Shown one piece after another: positions 61,249-64,000 of a DNA stretch of 64,000 nucleotides. The stretch comes from Streptomyces radicis. Lineage in GTDB: Bacteria > Actinomycetota > Actinomycetes > Streptomycetales > Streptomycetaceae. Every line of letters starts with the position of its first letter. Position 1 is the stretch's first letter. The position numbers and the translations under genes were made by a program. The notes under the pieces are model-generated. The model was not told the origin of the DNA and did no database searches. It saw only the letters and a list, made by a program, of their open reading frames with translations. The DNA lies in assembly GCF_003626575.1 (NCBI RefSeq), contig NZ_RBDY01000030.1, positions 1-64,000 of the forward strand. Reading direction: 5' to 3'.

Positions 61249-63627
61249 TCAGCCGACGAGGTGCTCGGGCCGCACGGGCACGCGGTGCAGGGCGCGGCCC
61301 GTGGCCCGCCTGATGGCGGCGACGACGGCGGGGGTGGCGGTGAGGGTGGGCGCCTCGCCGACGCCGCGCAGGCCGTAGGGGGCGTGTTCGTCGGCGAGCT
61401 CGAGGACGTCGACGGGCATCGCGGGGGTGTCGAGGATGGTGGGGATGAGGTAGTCGGTGAACGAGGGGTTGCGGATGCGCCCGTCGGGGCCGACCTGGAT
61501 CTCCTCGAGCACCGCGAGGCCGAGGCCCTGGGTGGCACCGCCGTGGATCTGGCCGACGACGGCGGCGGGGTTGACGGCCCTGCCCACGTCCTGGGCGGCG
61601 GCCAGCTCGACGACCTTGACCAGGCCGAGCTCGGTGTCCACCTCGACGACGGCGCGGTGCGCGCAGAACGCGTACTGCACATGCCCGAAGCCCTGGCCCG
61701 TCGTGAGGTCGAACGGCTGGGTGGGCCGGTGCCTGAACTCCAGCTCCAGGTCGACCGCCTCGCCGCCGAGCACGTCGACGAGCGCGGCCATGACCTCGCC
61801 CTCCGCGGTGACGACCTTGCCGTCCGCGAGCCGCAGCGTGTGGCGTTCGCCCCAGCCGAACCGTTCGGCGCCCAGGCGCAGCACCTCGGCGCGCACCGCC
61901 TCGCAGGTGTGCTTGACGGCGCCGCCCGTCATATAGGTCTGCCGGGAAGCGGAGGTGGATCCGGCGGAGCCGACGCTGGTGTCGGCCGGGAGGATCGTGA
62001 CCCGGGTGACGCCGAGCTCGGTGCGGGCGATCTGGGCGTGCACGGTGACGCCGCCCTGGCCGACCTCCGCCATGGCCGTGTGGACGGTGGCCACGGGCTC
62101 GCCGCCGACGGCCTCGACGCGGACGCGGGCGGTGGAGTAGTCGTCGAAGCCCTCGGAGAAGCCGACGTTCTTGATGCCGACGGCGTATCCGACGCCGCGG
62201 ACCACGCCCTCGCCGTGGCCCGCGTTGGACAGGCCGCCCGGCAGGGCGCGCACGTCGACGGTGCGCGCGCCGGTGGCGGGGTCGGTGGTCTCCCAGGCGC
62301 GCTCGGGCGGCAGCGGCCGCTCGCGGACGAGGCGCAGCAGCTCGGCCACGGGCGCGGGTGCGTCGATGACCTGGCCGGTCGGCATGGTGGAGCCCTGGCT
62401 GACGGCGTTGCGCCGCCGCAGCTCGACGGGGTCGAGGCCGAGGGCGTCGGCGAGCTTGTCCATCTGCGACTCGTACGCGAAGCACGCCTGGACGGCGCCG
62501 AAGCCGCGCATGGCGCCGCAGGGTGGGTTGTTGGTGTAGAGGGCGAGCGCCTCGACGTCCACGTGCGGGACCTCGTAGGGGCCGACGCCGAGCGACGCGG
62601 CGTTGCCGACGACGGCGGGCGACGAGGAGGCGTAGGCGCCGCCGTCGAGCACGATGCGGGCCCTGACGAAGACGAGCCGCCCGTCGCGGGTGGCGCCGTG
62701 CTCGTAGGTCAGGGTCGCGGGGTGGCGGTGGACATGGCCGAAGAACGACTCGTGCCGGTTGTAGACGATCTTGACGGGGCGCCCCGTGCGGAGGGCCAGC
62801 AGGCACGCGTGGGCCTGCATCGACAGGTCCTCGCGGGCCCCGAACGCGCCGCCGACGCCCGCGAGGGTCAGCCGGACCTTCTCCGGCGGCAGGCCGAGGA
62901 CGGGCGCGAGCTGCCGCTGGTCGACGTGGAGCCACTGGGTGGCGATGTAGAGGTCGACTCCCCCGTCGTCGTCGGGGACGGCGAGCCCTGACTCCGGGCC
63001 GAGGAACGCCTGGTCCTGCATGCCGACATCGTAGGTGCCCGTGACCACGACGATGTCGGCGGTGGCGGCCGCGGCGTCGGCGTCGCCGCGCAGGACGGGC
63101 TGGCGGTGGACGATGTTGGGGTGGGCGACGTGTGCGGCGTGGCGGTCGGTGCGGCCGGGGTGCAGCACGGGCGCCCCCGGCGCCGTGGCGGACGCCTCGT
63201 CGTGGACGACGGGCAGCTCCTCGTAGTCCACGCGGATGCGCGCGGCGGCGCGGCGGGCGGTCTCGGGGTGGTCGGCGGCGACGAGGGCGACGGGCTCGCC
63301 CTGGTAGCGCACGACGTCGCGGGCCAGCACGGGCTGGTCCTCGATCTCCAGGCCGTAGTGGGTGGCGGCCGGCAGGTCGTCATGGGTGAGGACGGCGTGC
63401 ACGCCGGGGAGGGCGAGCGCCTCTGCGACGTCGACGCCGGTGATCCGGGCGTGGGCGTGGGGGCTGCGGAGGGTGTGGCCCCAGAGCATGTCCTCGTGCC
63501 ACAGGTCGGACGAGTAGGCGAACTCGCCCGTCACCTTGAGCGTGCCGTCGGGGCGTGGCGCCGAGGTGCCGACGCCGCCGGTGTGGGACTGCTGGGTGAC
63601 GCGGGCGGGGGACGGGATCACGGGCAT
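61249..63627 (-). CDS. xdhB: Xanthine dehydrogenase molybdenum-binding subunit
   Basis: The 792-residue protein is the large molybdopterin subunit: GTLKVTGEFAYSSDLWHEDM at the N-terminus, YIATQWLHVDQRQLAPVLGL, LAGVGGAFGAREDLSMQAHA, PCGAMRGFGAVQACFAYESQ, YAVGIKNVGFSEGFDDYSTA, and the C-terminal GLRGVGEAPTLTATPAVVAA (active-site Glu region). It hydroxylates hypoxanthine and xanthine to urate. The iron-sulfur subunit gene ends 4 bp upstream. No FAD-subunit gene lies between the iron-sulfur and molybdenum subunit genes; it must lie upstream of the window. Confidence 0.95.
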   Translation of the reverse strand: MPVIPSPARVTQQSHTGGVGTSAPRPDGTLKVTGEFAYSSDLWHEDMLWGHTLRSPHAHARITGVDVAEALALPGVHAVLTHDDLPAATHYGLEIEDQPVLARDVVRYQGEPVALVAADHPETARRAAARIRVDYEELPVVHDEASATAPGAPVLHPGRTDRHAAHVAHPNIVHRQPVLRGDADAAAATADIVVVTGTYDVGMQDQAFLGPESGLAVPDDDGGVDLYIATQWLHVDQRQLAPVLGLPPEKVRLTLAGVGGAFGAREDLSMQAHACLLALRTGRPVKIVYNRHESFFGHVHRHPATLTYEHGATRDGRLVFVRARIVLDGGAYASSSPAVVGNAASLGVGPYEVPHVDVEALALYTNNPPCGAMRGFGAVQACFAYESQMDKLADALGLDPVELRRRNAVSQGSTMPTGQVIDAPAPVAELLRLVRERPLPPERAWETTDPATGARTVDVRALPGGLSNAGHGEGVVRGVGYAVGIKNVGFSEGFDDYSTARVRVEAVGGEPVATVHTAMAEVGQGGVTVHAQIARTELGVTRVTILPADTSVGSAGSTSASRQTYMTGGAVKHTCEAVRAEVLRLGAERFGWGERHTLRLADGKVVTAEGEVMAALVDVLGGEAVDLELEFRHRPTQPFDLTTGQGFGHVQYAFCAHRAVVEVDTELGLVKVVELAAAQDVGRAVNPAAVVGQIHGGATQGLGLAVLEEIQVGPDGRIRNPSFTDYLIPTILDTPAMPVDVLELADEHAPYGLRGVGEAPTLTATPAVVAAIRRATGRALHRVPVRPEHLVG

Positions 63628-63631
63628 GGCG

Positions 63632-64000
63632 TCAACGCCCTTCGGGGGCAGGGGCGTCGGGCGTCACGCCCTGGCCGACGGCGGCGCCGTCCGCGGTGCG
63701 GGCCGAGGCCAGCCGGACCGCGTCGATGATCTTCTCGTAGCCGGTGCAGCGGCAGAGGTTCCCCGAGAGGGCCTCGCGGATGTCGGCGTCGGCGGGCCTG
63801 GGCTCGCGGGCCAGCAGCTCGTCCGCGGCCATCAGCAGCCCCGGGGTGCAGAAGCCGCACTGCACGGCGCCCGCGTCGAGGAACGCGCGCTGGAGCGCGG
63901 ACAGGCGCGGCGCGCCGTCCTCCCCCTCGGGGGCGAGCCCCTCGACGGTGGTGACCTCGGCGCCCTCGGCCTGGCCCGCGGCGACGAGGCACGAGCACAC
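63632..64000 (-). CDS. xdhA: Xanthine dehydrogenase iron-sulfur subunit, N-terminus outside the window
   Basis: The last 122 residues of a 2Fe-2S subunit are visible. They include CSCLVAAGQ (end of the first cluster region), the second cluster motif GAVQCGFCTPGLLMAADELL and ALSGNLCRCTGYEKIIDAV. The protein passes electrons from the molybdenum site to FAD. The frame runs off the right edge of the window. The stop is 4 bp before xdhB, so translation is probably coupled. Confidence 0.93.
   Translation of the reverse strand: MCSCLVAAGQAEGAEVTTVEGLAPEGEDGAPRLSALQRAFLDAGAVQCGFCTPGLLMAADELLAREPRPADADIREALSGNLCRCTGYEKIIDAVRLASARTADGAAVGQGVTPDAPAPEGR

Noticed and set aside
59864..62935. A 1023-codon minus-strand open frame overlapping xdhC and xdhB in another frame
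   Set aside because: Arg/Pro/Gly-rich shadow of clearly conserved xdh genes.

Overview
The window is chromosomal DNA of a high-GC actinomycete, almost certainly Streptomyces or a close relative. The support is strong third-position GC bias, frequent GTG and TTG starts, lineage-typical proteins (DUF6191, DUF5955, CGNR, RNase Sa-like RNase, UL36-like protein) and the order aceB - mocA - IclR - allantoinase - allantoicase, which I recall from S. coelicolor. No rRNA or tRNA gene was recognised. Both edges cut genes: a LacI regulator on the left and the iron-sulfur subunit of xanthine dehydrogenase on the right.

Region 1 (about 1-17 kb) is a saccharide-utilisation locus. A minus-strand block encodes a YesL-like membrane protein, a lipoprotein solute-binding protein, two LplB/LplC-type permeases, a GH78 alpha-L-rhamnosidase and a LacI regulator. 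Two tandem perfect palindromes (9591-9619) precede its first gene and are the best operator candidates. Next come a DeoR regulator, a GH31 glycosidase, a GH28-like beta-helix protein and an unusual fusion of a hexapeptide acetyltransferase with an alpha/alpha-toroid-like domain. The enzymes suggest rhamnose-containing, pectin or rhamnogalacturonan-like glycans; the substrate is an inference.

Region 2 (about 17-31 kb) is accessory and partly decayed. It holds a two-repeat type I-E-like CRISPR remnant without cas genes, an APH-type kinase whose end is supplied by an IS end, a truncated TnpB lacking one RuvC catalytic residue, and a regulator/methyltransferase pair around a perfect inverted repeat. 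Broken gene pieces follow (a frameshifted gene, a Phd-like antitoxin fragment, SDR, isochorismatase and methyltransferase fragments). Among them sit intact hydantoinase and F420-type LLM genes, a SUKH protein and an XRE/HD-domain pair facing a chain of overlapping micro-ORFs.

Region 3 (about 30-48 kb) is mostly chromosomal housekeeping: sirtuin, gamma-glutamyltransferase, IMPase, phytoene-dehydrogenase-like oxidoreductase, glycerate kinase, membrane protein, ROK kinase with a divergent LacI regulator, and a large HEAT-repeat protein. A complete tnpB-only IS200/IS605-type element is inserted immediately upstream of the membrane-protein gene.

Region 4 (about 47.7-64 kb) is a purine-catabolism island. 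Xanthine dehydrogenase (xdhA, xdhB, xdhC), 8-oxoguanine deaminase, urate oxidase, a fused OHCU decarboxylase/HIU hydrolase, allantoinase and allantoicase carry purines to glyoxylate and urea. Malate synthase here, and perhaps glycerate kinase at 36.8 kb, take up glyoxylate carbon. A MocA-like nucleotidyltransferase would finish the molybdenum cofactor for xanthine dehydrogenase, and a sulfite-oxidase-type molybdoenzyme lies beside it. An IclR (AllR-type) regulator sits inside the island, and a shared palindromic motif in two of its promoter regions is proposed as its operator.
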